DNA of 64,000 nt from Mycobacterium sp. (GTDB taxonomy: Bacteria; Actinomycetota; Actinomycetes; Mycobacteriales; Mycobacteriaceae), in contig VEQY01000010.1 in NCBI GenBank assembly GCA_018882965.1, positions 1 to 64,000 of the forward strand, given 5' to 3'. The position numbers were made by a program, and so were the translations under genes. How positions within the stretch are numbered: position 1 is the first letter of the stretch; each line of letters opens with the position of its first letter. Shown piece by piece: positions 19,316 through 26,545 of the stretch. The notes below the pieces were generated by a model. It worked only from the letters and a program-made list of their open reading frames with translations, searched no databases and was not told the origin of the DNA.

Positions 19316-19772
19316 ACGCGCCGTAGCGCGAACCGACACCTCGCTGCCCGTCGGCTGGGCGGTGACCTCCAGCGGCCGGATCTCCGCGGTCAGCCAGCCT
19401 GACGAGTTGCCGGTCCAGTACCCCTTCCCGATCAGGGATCTCGTCGAGCTCGACGACGCACTGACCTACGGCAGCCGCCGATCACGGGCGCGTTTCGCGG
19501 TCTACCTCGGCGATCTGGGCAGTGACACCGCCGCCAGGGCGCGCGAGATCCTCGCCGACGTGCCGACACCCGACAACGCCGTGCTGCTCGCGGTCTCGCC
19601 CGACCAGCGGGCGATCGAAGTGGTCTACGGGGCGGATCTGCGTGGCCGGGGCGCGGACACGGCCGCGCCGATCGGGGTGTCGACCGCCGCGGCGGCCTTC
19701 AAAGAGGGCAAGCTCATCGCCGGTCTGGTCAAGGCGGTCGAGGCGATGTCGGCAGGCATCTCCCCGCCCTAG
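19302..19772 (+). CDS. DUF5130-family protein (TPM-domain-like)
   Basis: This 156-residue protein corresponds to Rv2468c. The GTG at 19302 follows a GGGAGG ribosome-binding site; an earlier in-frame GTG at 19293 overlaps that site and is less likely. From about residue 45 the pattern [22 protein letters not shown] and later [14 protein letters not shown] and [14 protein letters not shown] resembles TPM/TLP18.3-type domains, but no membrane helix is present. Function is unknown. It is coupled to the upstream small membrane protein, which suggests the two act together. It ends 13 bases from the convergent pepN. Confidence 0.7.
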   Translation: MAGGERAVARTDTSLPVGWAVTSSGRISAVSQPDELPVQYPFPIRDLVELDDALTYGSRRSRARFAVYLGDLGSDTAARAREILADVPTPDNAVLLAVSPDQRAIEVVYGADLRGRGADTAAPIGVSTAAAAFKEGKLIAGLVKAVEAMSAGISPP

Positions 19773-19785
19773 GCGTACCCGGGCG

Positions 19786-22359
19786 TCAGGAGCCCGACCC
19801 GTCATGCCGGCGAGCCCGCAGCGACCGCTCGACCCCGGCCCGGCCCTCCAGGACCAGCCGACGCAGCGGCGGGGGCACGTGCAGCCCGCCGAGGAACCAG
19901 TCGGCGGAGGCCAGCCCCTCGTCGCTGACGTCCCAGGACGGGTAAAGCCCCACCACCACGGTCTGGGCGACCTCGCTGGACCGACGCTCCCAGACCGCCC
20001 CGATCGTCTCGAAGTAACGTCGGGTGAAGGGCTGCAGGATCTCGGCCTGCCCGGGCTGGACGAATCCGGAGATGATCGAGCGCGCGGTGATGTTGGGCAG
20101 CGTGTCGTCCTCGATGACCTCCCGCCAGGCCCGCTCCTTGACCGCGATCTGCGGCCGGGCTGCGGAAGCCGCCGCGGCGTGCCGCCGGCCGGCCGCGGTC
20201 GGATCGCGTTCGGCCTCGGCGTCGATGAACGGCGAGGGCAGGCCGTCGGCGTCGACCCGGCCGCCGGCTGCCAACGCGGCGACGATGCGCCAGCGCAGGT
20301 CGGTGTCGATCTGCAGGCCGCGGAGCCCGAGTTTCGCCGGGTCGCACTCGAGTAGGTCGGCCAGCAACGTCAGCTGATCTGGTCCGAGCACCGATGTGCA
20401 CAGGGCGTTGACGTAGGCCAGTTGGTGGTCGGATCCGGCATCGGCACCGCGGGCCAAGTCCACCAGCCGATCGGTGAACTCCGGCCAGCCATGCCCGGCC
20501 GCCCAGGCCGGATCTGCGTAGGTGTTCAACGCGGTCTGCGCCTGCAGCAGCAGTCGCTGGGCTACGCCCACCTCGGTCTCGGCGTGCACACCGCCGGCGA
20601 CCAGAGCGACGAAGTCACGAGCCCTCATCTCGGCGTCGCGGGTCATCTCCCAGGCGGCTGACCACACCAGCGTGCGGGGCAGCGGTTCGGCGATGTCAGC
20701 GATCCTGCGCAGCGCGGTATGCAGCGACCGCTCGTCGAGCCGCATCGAACAGTAGGTCAGGTCGTCGTCGTTGACCAGGATCAGCTTGCCGCTCGAGACT
20801 CCCTGCAGCGCAGCGACTTCGGTTGTCGGGCCGGCGATGTCGAGTTCCCGGCGGTGCACCCGGACGAGTTTCCCGGAGGCGTCGTCGTCGTAGATCCCGA
20901 CGGCGAGGCGGTGCACCCGGGTTTCGCCCGCGCCGGGAGCCGCGCCGCCCTGGCTGATCGCGAATCGGGTGAATCGGCCCTCGGCGTCGACGTCGTAATC
21001 GGCCCGCAGCGCGTTGAGGCCGGTGGTCCGCAGCCACTGCCGGCCCCAATCGGACAGATCGCGTCCGGACGCCCGTTCCAATGCGCCCAGCAGGTCGTCG
21101 AAGGTGGCGTTGTCGAAGGCGTGGGCGGCGAAGTAGTCGCGCAGGCCGGCCAGGAAGTGCTCCAGTCCCACGTAGGCCACCAGCTGCTTGAGCACGCTGG
21201 CGCCCTTGGCGTAGGTGATGCCGTCGAAGTTGACCTCGACCGCGTGCAGGTCGGGGATATCGGCGGCAACCGGGTGGGTCGAGGGCAGCTGATCCTGACG
21301 ATACGCCCACGATTTCTCCACGTTGGCGAAGGTGGTCCAGGCCTGCGTGTACTCGGTGGCCTCAGCCTGGCAGAGCACCGAGGCGAAGGTCGCGAAGGAC
21401 TCGTTGAGCCACAGGTCATCCCACCACCGCATGGTCACCAGGTCGCCGAACCACATGTGCGCCATCTCGTGCAGCACTGTCTCGGCACGCCGCTCGTAGG
21501 AGGCCCGGGTAACCCTGCTGCGGAAGACGTAGTCCTCGAGGAAGGTCACCGCGCCGGCGTTCTCCATGGCGCCGGCGTTGAACTCCGGGACGAACAGCTG
21601 GTCGTACTTACCGAACGCGTAGGGCACCCCGAAGTTGCGGTGGTAGAAACCGAAACCCTGCTTGGTTTCGGCGAAGAGCCGTTCAGCGTCCATGAACTGC
21701 GCGAGCGAGGCCCGGCAGAAGACTCCCAGCGGGATCTCACCGAAGTCGTCGACGTACACGTCGTCCCAGCGGGCATAGGGGCCGGCCACCAGCGCCACCA
21801 GGTAGGTGCTCATGCGGGGAGTGGTCGCAAAGGTGTGGACGGCGTTGTCGCCGTCGCGCTGCACGCTCGCCGGTGCCCCGTTGGAGATCACCTGCCAGTG
21901 CGCGGGGGCGGTGACGGTGATGTCGAAGACCGCCTTGAGATCGGGCTGGTCGAAGCAGGCGAACATGCGCTTGGCATCGGCCGTTTCGAACTGCGAGTAC
22001 AGGTAGACCTCGTCGTCAACCGGGTCGACGAAGCGGTGCAGTCCCTCACCGGTGTGCGAGTAGCGGCAGTCGGCATCCACGACGAGCACGTTGTCCCGTT
22101 CGCACCCGATCAGAGGGATGCCCCGTGACTCGTCGTATCCGGAGACGTCGATGGCGTGCCCGTTGAGAGTCGCCCGACGGACGGTGTCCGCGGCCAGGTC
22201 GATGTAGGTGTCCGCGCCGGGCAGGGCCTCGAAGCGCACCTCGGTGACCGACCGGAAGACCCGGTCACCGGCGGAGAGGTCCAGGTCGATCCGGTAGCGC
22301 TCGACGGTGATCAGCGCGGCGCGCTCGACGGCCTCGTCCCGGGTCAGATTGGGAAGCAC
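19786..22359 (-). CDS. pepN: Aminopeptidase N (M1 metallopeptidase)
   Basis: This 857-residue cytosolic zinc peptidase of the M1 family removes N-terminal residues from peptides. It shows GAMENAG near residue 260 (substrate N-terminus recognition) and HEMAHMWFGD near 296, with the third zinc ligand in WLNESFA 18 residues later. The C-terminal ERAP1-like helical region completes the family length. The GTG start at 22359 reads LPNLTRDEAVERAAL, the usual mycobacterial N-terminus. It has a TAGGTT -10 hexamer 7 bases upstream, so the mRNA is probably leaderless. A longer frame to 22437 was rejected because it runs into the divergent gene. It corresponds to Rv2467. Confidence 0.93.
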   Translation of the reverse strand: MLPNLTRDEAVERAALITVERYRIDLDLSAGDRVFRSVTEVRFEALPGADTYIDLAADTVRRATLNGHAIDVSGYDESRGIPLIGCERDNVLVVDADCRYSHTGEGLHRFVDPVDDEVYLYSQFETADAKRMFACFDQPDLKAVFDITVTAPAHWQVISNGAPASVQRDGDNAVHTFATTPRMSTYLVALVAGPYARWDDVYVDDFGEIPLGVFCRASLAQFMDAERLFAETKQGFGFYHRNFGVPYAFGKYDQLFVPEFNAGAMENAGAVTFLEDYVFRSRVTRASYERRAETVLHEMAHMWFGDLVTMRWWDDLWLNESFATFASVLCQAEATEYTQAWTTFANVEKSWAYRQDQLPSTHPVAADIPDLHAVEVNFDGITYAKGASVLKQLVAYVGLEHFLAGLRDYFAAHAFDNATFDDLLGALERASGRDLSDWGRQWLRTTGLNALRADYDVDAEGRFTRFAISQGGAAPGAGETRVHRLAVGIYDDDASGKLVRVHRRELDIAGPTTEVAALQGVSSGKLILVNDDDLTYCSMRLDERSLHTALRRIADIAEPLPRTLVWSAAWEMTRDAEMRARDFVALVAGGVHAETEVGVAQRLLLQAQTALNTYADPAWAAGHGWPEFTDRLVDLARGADAGSDHQLAYVNALCTSVLGPDQLTLLADLLECDPAKLGLRGLQIDTDLRWRIVAALAAGGRVDADGLPSPFIDAEAERDPTAAGRRHAAAASAARPQIAVKERAWREVIEDDTLPNITARSIISGFVQPGQAEILQPFTRRYFETIGAVWERRSSEVAQTVVVGLYPSWDVSDEGLASADWFLGGLHVPPPLRRLVLEGRAGVERSLRARRHDGSGS

Positions 22360-22366
22360 GAGGTCC

Positions 22367-22372
22367 AACCTA
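22367..22372 (-). promoter_or_regulatory. -10 hexamer TAGGTT of pepN, overlapping the divergent promoter
   Basis: TAGGTT on the minus strand lies 7 bases before the pepN GTG. Two of its bases are shared with the -10 hexamer of the divergent gene. Confidence 0.5.
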
Positions 22373-22376
22373 TCCT
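22371..22376 (+). promoter_or_regulatory. -10 hexamer TATCCT of the DsbA-like gene
   Basis: TATCCT lies 6 bases before the ATG at 22383. It overlaps the opposing pepN -10 by the bases TA at 22371-22372. Confidence 0.5.
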
Positions 22377-22382
22377 TAGGCC

Positions 22383-22991
22383 ATGGCTGACAGATCCCGC
22401 GCTGATTTCTGGTTCGACCCGCTGTGCCCCTGGGCATGGATCACCTCCCGCTGGATCCTCGAGGTGGAAAAGGTGCGGCCCATCGACGTGGCCTTTCACG
22501 TCATGAGCCTGGCGGTGCTCAACGAGGGCCGCGACCTGCCGGAGCAGTACCTCGAGCTGATGAAGAAGGCGTGGGGGCCGGTGCGGGTGGCCATCGCCGC
22601 TGAGCAGGCCCACGGTTCGCAGGTCCTCGCGCCGCTGTACACCGCGATGGGCACCCGGATTCACAACCAGGGCAACCGGGATCCCGAACAGGTGATTGCC
22701 GAGTCGCTCGCCGAGGCCGGCCTTCCCGCCGAGCTTGCCGCGGCGGCCGGTGACCCGGCCTACGACGCCGCGCTGCGCGAAAGCCATCACGCCGGCATGG
22801 ACGCCGTGGGGGAGGACGTCGGCACCCCCACCATCCACGTCGACGGGGTCGCGTTCTTCGGTCCGGTGCTGTCGAAGATCCCGCGCGGTGAACAGGCCGG
22901 ACGGCTCTGGGACGCGTCGGTGACTTTCGCGTCCTACCCGCACTTCTGGGAGCTCAAGCGCACTCGCACCGAACCGCCCAGTTACGACTAA
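22383..22991 (+). CDS. DsbA-like thioredoxin-fold protein of the Rv2466c family, CPWA active site
   Basis: This 202-residue protein has a thioredoxin fold with an inserted helical domain. It is close to M. tuberculosis Rv2466c, a mycothiol-dependent reductase that activates the prodrug TP053. In Rv2466c the active site, from memory, is CPWC. Here residues 15-18 read CPWA, so only the nucleophilic Cys15 remains and the resolving cysteine is gone. The cis-proline loop (GTPTIHV, near residue 142) and the C-terminal helix are intact. The enzyme could still work by a monothiol mechanism with mycothiol. It is probably leaderless, and rpiB follows after a 10-base gap. Confidence 0.88.
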   Translation: MADRSRADFWFDPLCPWAWITSRWILEVEKVRPIDVAFHVMSLAVLNEGRDLPEQYLELMKKAWGPVRVAIAAEQAHGSQVLAPLYTAMGTRIHNQGNRDPEQVIAESLAEAGLPAELAAAAGDPAYDAALRESHHAGMDAVGEDVGTPTIHVDGVAFFGPVLSKIPRGEQAGRLWDASVTFASYPHFWELKRTRTEPPSYD

Positions 22992-22994
22992 AGT
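22989..22994 (+). promoter_or_regulatory. -10 hexamer TAAAGT, leaderless promoter of rpiB
   Basis: TAAAGT lies 7 bases before the ATG at 23002. It overlaps the stop codon of the upstream gene. Confidence 0.45.
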
Positions 22995-23001
22995 CTCGGC
23001 C

Positions 23002-23475
23002 ATGCGCGTCTACCTCGGCGGTGACCACGCCGGTTACGAATTCAAAAAAGCCATCATCGACCACCTGGTCAAGTCCGGCCACGAGCCGGTCGACTGCGGG
23101 GCATTCGAGTACGACGCCGACGACGACTACCCGGCCTTCTGCATCGCTGCCGCCCAGCGAACGGTCGCCGACCCCGGCAGCCTGGGCATCGTGCTGGGCG
23201 GGTCGGGCAACGGTGAGCAGATCGCGGCCAACAAGGTGCCCGGTGTGCGTTGCGCTCTGGCGTGGAGCGTCGAGACCGCGAAACTCGCCCGCGAGCACAA
23301 CAACGCCCAGTTGATCGGTATCGGCGGGCGCATGCACACCGAGGACGAGATGTTGGCCATCGTCGACGCCTTCCTGAGCACCCCGTGGTCGAAGGCGGAG
23401 CGTCACCAGCGCCGGATCGACATTCTTGCCGAGTTCGAGCGCACTCACGTCGCGCCTCCCGTCCCCGGCGGGTAG
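23002..23475 (+). CDS. rpiB: Ribose-5-phosphate isomerase B
   Basis: This 157-residue enzyme interconverts ribose-5-phosphate and ribulose-5-phosphate in the pentose phosphate pathway. GGDHAGYEFK near residues 6-15 binds the sugar phosphate, and GGSGNGEQIAANK near 70-82 forms the phosphate loop. The usual active-site Cys of the E. coli enzyme is replaced in this stretch by Ser/Gly, as in mycobacterial RpiB, which uses a glutamate base (in GNGEQ). The start is an ATG with a probable leaderless promoter. The gene corresponds to Rv2465c. Confidence 0.94.
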   Translation: MRVYLGGDHAGYEFKKAIIDHLVKSGHEPVDCGAFEYDADDDYPAFCIAAAQRTVADPGSLGIVLGGSGNGEQIAANKVPGVRCALAWSVETAKLAREHNNAQLIGIGGRMHTEDEMLAIVDAFLSTPWSKAERHQRRIDILAEFERTHVAPPVPGG

Positions 23476-23478
23476 ACG

Positions 23479-24270
23479 GTGCCCGAGGGCCACACGCTGC
23501 ACCGGCTGGCCCGGTTGCATCAGCGGCGTTATGCCGGCGCTCCGGTGCGGGTGTCCAGTCCCCAGGGGAGGTTCACCGACGCCGCGGTGGTCGACGGTCT
23601 GACGTTCACGCGGGCGTCGGCGTGGGGAAAGCACCTCTTCCACCATTACGAGGGCGGGCCCATCGTGCACGTGCACCTCGGGTTGTACGGCACCTTCCGG
23701 GAAAGTCGCACGCCGCTGGCTGCTCCGGTCGGCCAGGTGCGCATGCGTATCTGCGGTGCCGAGTACGGCACCGATTTGCGAGGGCCCACCGCGTGCGAGG
23801 TGATCGACGAGGCGCAGCAGTCCGCGATACTCAACCGGCTGGGCCCCGACCCGCTGCGCTCCGATGCTCGTCCGGACGAGGCCTGGGCACGAATCACGAA
23901 GTCCCGCAAAGCGATCGGTGCTCTGCTGATGGACCAATCAGTCATGGCCGGAGTGGGCAACGTGTATCGCAGTGAACTGCTCTTCCGGCATGGAATCGAC
24001 CCGTATCGGCCCGGGCGCGATGTCGATGAGAGGGAGTTCCGGGTGGCCTGGTCGGATCTGGTGGATCTGATGAAGGTCGGTGTGCGCCGCGGACGGATCA
24101 TCGTGGTTCGCCCCGAACACGACGTCGGCGCGCCCGGCTACGGTCCGAAGCGGCCCCGCACCTACGTCTACCGCCGTGCGGGAGAGCCCTGCCGGCTCTG
24201 TGCGGCGGCGGTCCAGACCGCCGTGATGGAGGGGCGCAACCTGTTCTGGTGCCCGGACTGCCAGACCTGA
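23479..24270 (+). CDS. Formamidopyrimidine/endonuclease VIII-family DNA glycosylase (Nei type)
   Basis: This 263-residue glycosylase/AP-lyase removes oxidised bases. It starts MPEGH, so Pro2 and Glu3 are the catalytic pair, and Lys51 in WGKHLF is the conserved lysine. The helix-two-turn-helix lies near residues 150-180 (MDQSVMAGVGNVYRSE). A C-terminal zinc finger runs from CRLC near 238 to CPDC near 258. The PEGHT start, rather than PELPE, points to the Nei branch. The GTG start lies 3 bases after rpiB, so they form an operon. It corresponds to Rv2464c. It converges with the next gene, 10 bases away. Confidence 0.92.
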   Translation: MPEGHTLHRLARLHQRRYAGAPVRVSSPQGRFTDAAVVDGLTFTRASAWGKHLFHHYEGGPIVHVHLGLYGTFRESRTPLAAPVGQVRMRICGAEYGTDLRGPTACEVIDEAQQSAILNRLGPDPLRSDARPDEAWARITKSRKAIGALLMDQSVMAGVGNVYRSELLFRHGIDPYRPGRDVDEREFRVAWSDLVDLMKVGVRRGRIIVVRPEHDVGAPGYGPKRPRTYVYRRAGEPCRLCAAAVQTAVMEGRNLFWCPDCQT

Positions 24271-24280
24271 GGTCGGTGGC

Positions 24281-25120
24281 TCAGAAGTCCCCGAACCCGC
24301 CGAAATCCCCGCCGCCGAAATCCCCGCCGCCGAAGTCCCCGCCACCGCCCCAGCCGCCATCGCCGCCGCCCCAGCCGCCGTCACCGGCGTTGCCCATGTC
24401 GAAGCCGGAGTCGCCGCCCTGGTCGAGACCCTGGTCGAAACCTTGATCGAAACCCTGCTCGAATCCGGAACCGAAGCCGCTCTCGAACCCGGCGGCGTCG
24501 TAGCCGACGCCGGACATGCCGGAGAACAGCGCGTCGAACAGCAAGACCGACCCCAGGCCCCAGGCTCCAGCCACCAGGGCCGGCTTCCACCACGGCTCGG
24601 AATACCAGCCGGCCGGAACCGGCCGGCCCGCCACCCGGCCGCCCGGGTAATAGTTCGCGGTGCGTCGGGTGGGCACCGGGGAGGCCTCGATCTCGCGGCC
24701 CTCGAACTGGATGCGGCGGTCCTCGGTGACCACCCCGGCCGCCTTCTGGCCCGCGATGGCCTCCAACTCGGGGCCCGGGTCCATGCCCATCGCCGTGCGG
24801 GCCGCCCGCACGTAGTACAGCCCCTCGATCGCGCTCTCCTTGGCCAGCATCGCCTGCTTGGCCGTGGTGGCCTGCTCGATCTGGGAGGAGGCCGCGGTGA
24901 ATCGCTCCGAGGCGTCGGCCAGCGCCTGCTTGGAGGGCTCGTCGGTCCCGGTGAGATTGAGCACCTGCCCACCGAGCCGCTCGATGACGCGGCGGGCGTC
25001 GGCCTTGGCATCGGCCAGACTGGCCGCGGCACGATTCCCGGTGGCCCGCGACGAACTCCAGACCGCCAGGCCGATCACGGCCACGACCACGAGGATGAGG
25101 ATCAGCAGCGCAGAGTTCAT
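24281..25120 (-). CDS. Membrane-anchored protein with Gly/Phe/Asp-rich repeat tail
   Basis: This 279-residue protein is not known to me by function. Residues 4-21 form an N-terminal membrane helix, followed by a coiled-coil-like region to about residue 115. From near 175 there is a short second hydrophobic stretch (ALVAGAWGLGSVLLFDALFSG). The last 70 residues are low complexity: repeated GFEQGFDQG and then GGDFGGGDFGG units. This arrangement resembles actinobacterial DUF1542-type surface proteins. The ATG at 25120 has a TACTGT -10 seven bases upstream, next to a palindrome, so it is probably leaderless and regulated. A longer in-frame reading to 25918 lies inside lipP and was rejected. Confidence 0.75.
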   Translation of the reverse strand: MNSALLILILVVVAVIGLAVWSSSRATGNRAAASLADAKADARRVIERLGGQVLNLTGTDEPSKQALADASERFTAASSQIEQATTAKQAMLAKESAIEGLYYVRAARTAMGMDPGPELEAIAGQKAAGVVTEDRRIQFEGREIEASPVPTRRTANYYPGGRVAGRPVPAGWYSEPWWKPALVAGAWGLGSVLLFDALFSGMSGVGYDAAGFESGFGSGFEQGFDQGFDQGLDQGGDSGFDMGNAGDGGWGGGDGGWGGGGDFGGGDFGGGDFGGFGDF

Positions 25121-25127
25121 GGCTTCC

Positions 25128-25133
25128 ACAGTA
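25128..25133 (-). promoter_or_regulatory. -10 hexamer TACTGT, leaderless promoter of the Gly-rich membrane protein
   Basis: TACTGT on the minus strand lies 7 bases before the ATG at 25120. It abuts the palindrome at 25133-25153. Confidence 0.45.
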
Positions 25134-25153
25134 CCGATCAGCGGCCGATCGGT
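25133..25153. promoter_or_regulatory. Palindromic operator candidate
   Basis: ACCGATC and GATCGGT form perfect 7-base arms separated by 7 bases. The site sits directly upstream of the -10 of the Gly-rich membrane protein, where a bound repressor would block RNA polymerase. Confidence 0.4.
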
Positions 25154-25157
25154 GCTG

Positions 25158-25183
25158 TGTGAAACCGGACTGTGAAACCGGAC
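25158..25183. repeat. Tandem duplication of a 13-base unit
   Basis: TGTGAAACCGGAC occurs twice in perfect tandem, 25158-25170 and 25171-25183. It lies between the palindrome and the lipP stop codon. It may be a recent slippage duplication or a second regulator site. Confidence 0.6.
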
Positions 25184-25185
25184 TA

Positions 25186-26370
25186 CTACAGGACTCCCAG
25201 CACGCGGTAGACCTCGTCGCTCAACGACCTGCTGCGGGGGTCCGCGTTGCACTGCGTGGCGTCGAAGTGGTTCATCACGTACCCGTAGCCGATCCGGTGC
25301 TCGAGGTCGACGAACCCATAGGAGCCGCCCGAGCCACCGTGGCCGAAGCTGCTCGGATTCGGCCCGGCCACCCCGCGCTGGTTGAGCATGTACCCCAGAC
25401 CCCAGCCGTGATCGGCCACCCGGGGCCCGAGGACGAGGTCGGTGTCGAAGCCGCCGCGGCACATCCGGGCCGACTCCATCTGCTCGCGGCTGAGCAGCTT
25501 CTCCTGCGCGAGCCCGTTGTAGAAGCCGGCCAGCCCCAGCGCTGAGACATGGGCGTTGGTGCCGGGGAACTCGCAGGACCGCCACCGCTCCAGGTCGTGG
25601 GATCCCAGTTCGTCGTCGGGGACGAAACCCATCGCCACCGCCAACGCGGCAAGCCGGTGCTGCTCGATCGACTTCGGGTGGGTGGGCGCCTGACCCTCGG
25701 TCAGCACGTCGCGGCTGTGCGGCTTGTTGATCATCTCGGCGCACCGGCGATGCTCGGCCGGCGCCAGGCCGATGTGCACGTCGATGCCCATGGGTTCGGC
25801 GATCTCGGAGCGCAGGTACTGGCCGATCGTGCGCCCGGTGACGCGGCGCACCACCTCGCCGAGGATGAAACCGAAGCTGACCATGTGATAGCCCTGCGCG
25901 GTGCCCGGCTGCCACCATGGTTCGGTGGCGGCAAGCTGCTCACACACCAGGTCCCAATCGGTGACGGCGCGCCAGTGCAGCGGATTGGCCGGGCCGATGA
26001 CGCCCGAGCGGTGGCTGAGCACGGCGGCGACGGTGATCTCCTCCTTGCCGGCCTGCCCGAACTCCGGCCAGTAGCGGGCCACCGGGGCGTCGAGGTCGAT
26101 TTCGCCCCGGTCGGCCAGCAGGTGCATGCAGGTGCTGGTCAGCCCCTTGGTCCCGGAGAAGATGCTCGCCAGGGTGTCTTCCCGCCAGAGCCGGCGGCGG
26201 CGAGCGTCGGCGTGCCCGCCCCAGAGGTTGACCACCAGCTCGCCGTCGACCCAGACCGCAACCGCGGCTCCCACCTCGGCGCCTGCGGTGAAGTTTGCCT
26301 CGAAGGCCCGCCGGACCGAGGCGAAGCGAGGTGCGCAGGTGCCGCCCAGCGGCGGGGTTCGGTCGCGCAC
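25186..26370 (-). CDS. lipP: Serine hydrolase of the beta-lactamase class C/esterase EstB family
   Basis: This 394-residue protein corresponds to LipP (Rv2463). It has the class C penicillin-binding-like fold: SGTKG (S-x-x-K) near residue 72 with the nucleophilic serine and lysine, the tyrosine motif YHM near 160, and the third motif as GHGGSGG near 347 in place of KTG. Such enzymes usually hydrolyse short-chain esters rather than beta-lactams. No signal peptide is present. The GTG start at 26370 has TAGATT 6 bases upstream, consistent with a leaderless mRNA. It is divergent from the secreted-protein gene. Confidence 0.87.
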   Translation of the reverse strand: MRDRTPPLGGTCAPRFASVRRAFEANFTAGAEVGAAVAVWVDGELVVNLWGGHADARRRRLWREDTLASIFSGTKGLTSTCMHLLADRGEIDLDAPVARYWPEFGQAGKEEITVAAVLSHRSGVIGPANPLHWRAVTDWDLVCEQLAATEPWWQPGTAQGYHMVSFGFILGEVVRRVTGRTIGQYLRSEIAEPMGIDVHIGLAPAEHRRCAEMINKPHSRDVLTEGQAPTHPKSIEQHRLAALAVAMGFVPDDELGSHDLERWRSCEFPGTNAHVSALGLAGFYNGLAQEKLLSREQMESARMCRGGFDTDLVLGPRVADHGWGLGYMLNQRGVAGPNPSSFGHGGSGGSYGFVDLEHRIGYGYVMNHFDATQCNADPRSRSLSDEVYRVLGVL

Positions 26371-26376
26371 GCCCCG

Positions 26377-26382
26377 AATCTA
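26377..26382 (-). promoter_or_regulatory. -10 hexamer TAGATT, leaderless promoter of lipP
   Basis: TAGATT lies 6 bases before the GTG at 26370 on the minus strand. Confidence 0.45.
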
Positions 26383-26453
26383 CGGTGATCAGCGCACCGA
26401 GAGAACAGCCGGGCGGCAAACAGCCGCCCAACCGCGACCGTGTCGTTATCGCC

Positions 26454-26513
26454 GCGAATTTGTAGGACGCGAATTTGTAGGACGCGAATTTGTAGGACGC
26501 GAATTTGTAGGAT
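26454..26513 (+). repeat. 15-base tandem repeat, four copies
   Basis: The unit GCGAATTTGTAGGAC occurs four times in a row without spacers. The only difference is the last base of copy 4, T instead of C, which creates TAGGAT, a perfect TANNNT -10 hexamer at 26508-26513. The array is AT-richer than its surroundings and lies between lipP and the divergent secreted-protein gene. Confidence 0.92.
26508..26513 (+). promoter_or_regulatory. -10 hexamer TAGGAT in the last repeat copy
   Basis: TAGGAT would start transcription near 26520, about 26 bases before the GTG at 26546. The ribosome-binding site AGGAGG (26535-26540) is within that leader. Confidence 0.4.
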
Positions 26514-26545
26514 CTGTCTACAGCCACCGCTGGCAGGAGGTTCGG

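Noticed and set aside
24281..25918. 545-codon reading of the Gly-rich membrane protein extending into lipP
   Set aside because: The N-terminal membrane helix and the leaderless promoter support the ATG at 25120.
26126..26545. Upstream extension of the secreted protein through the tandem repeat (REFVG repeats)
   Set aside because: The signal peptide and AGGAGG site place the start at 26546. The extension overlaps lipP antisense.
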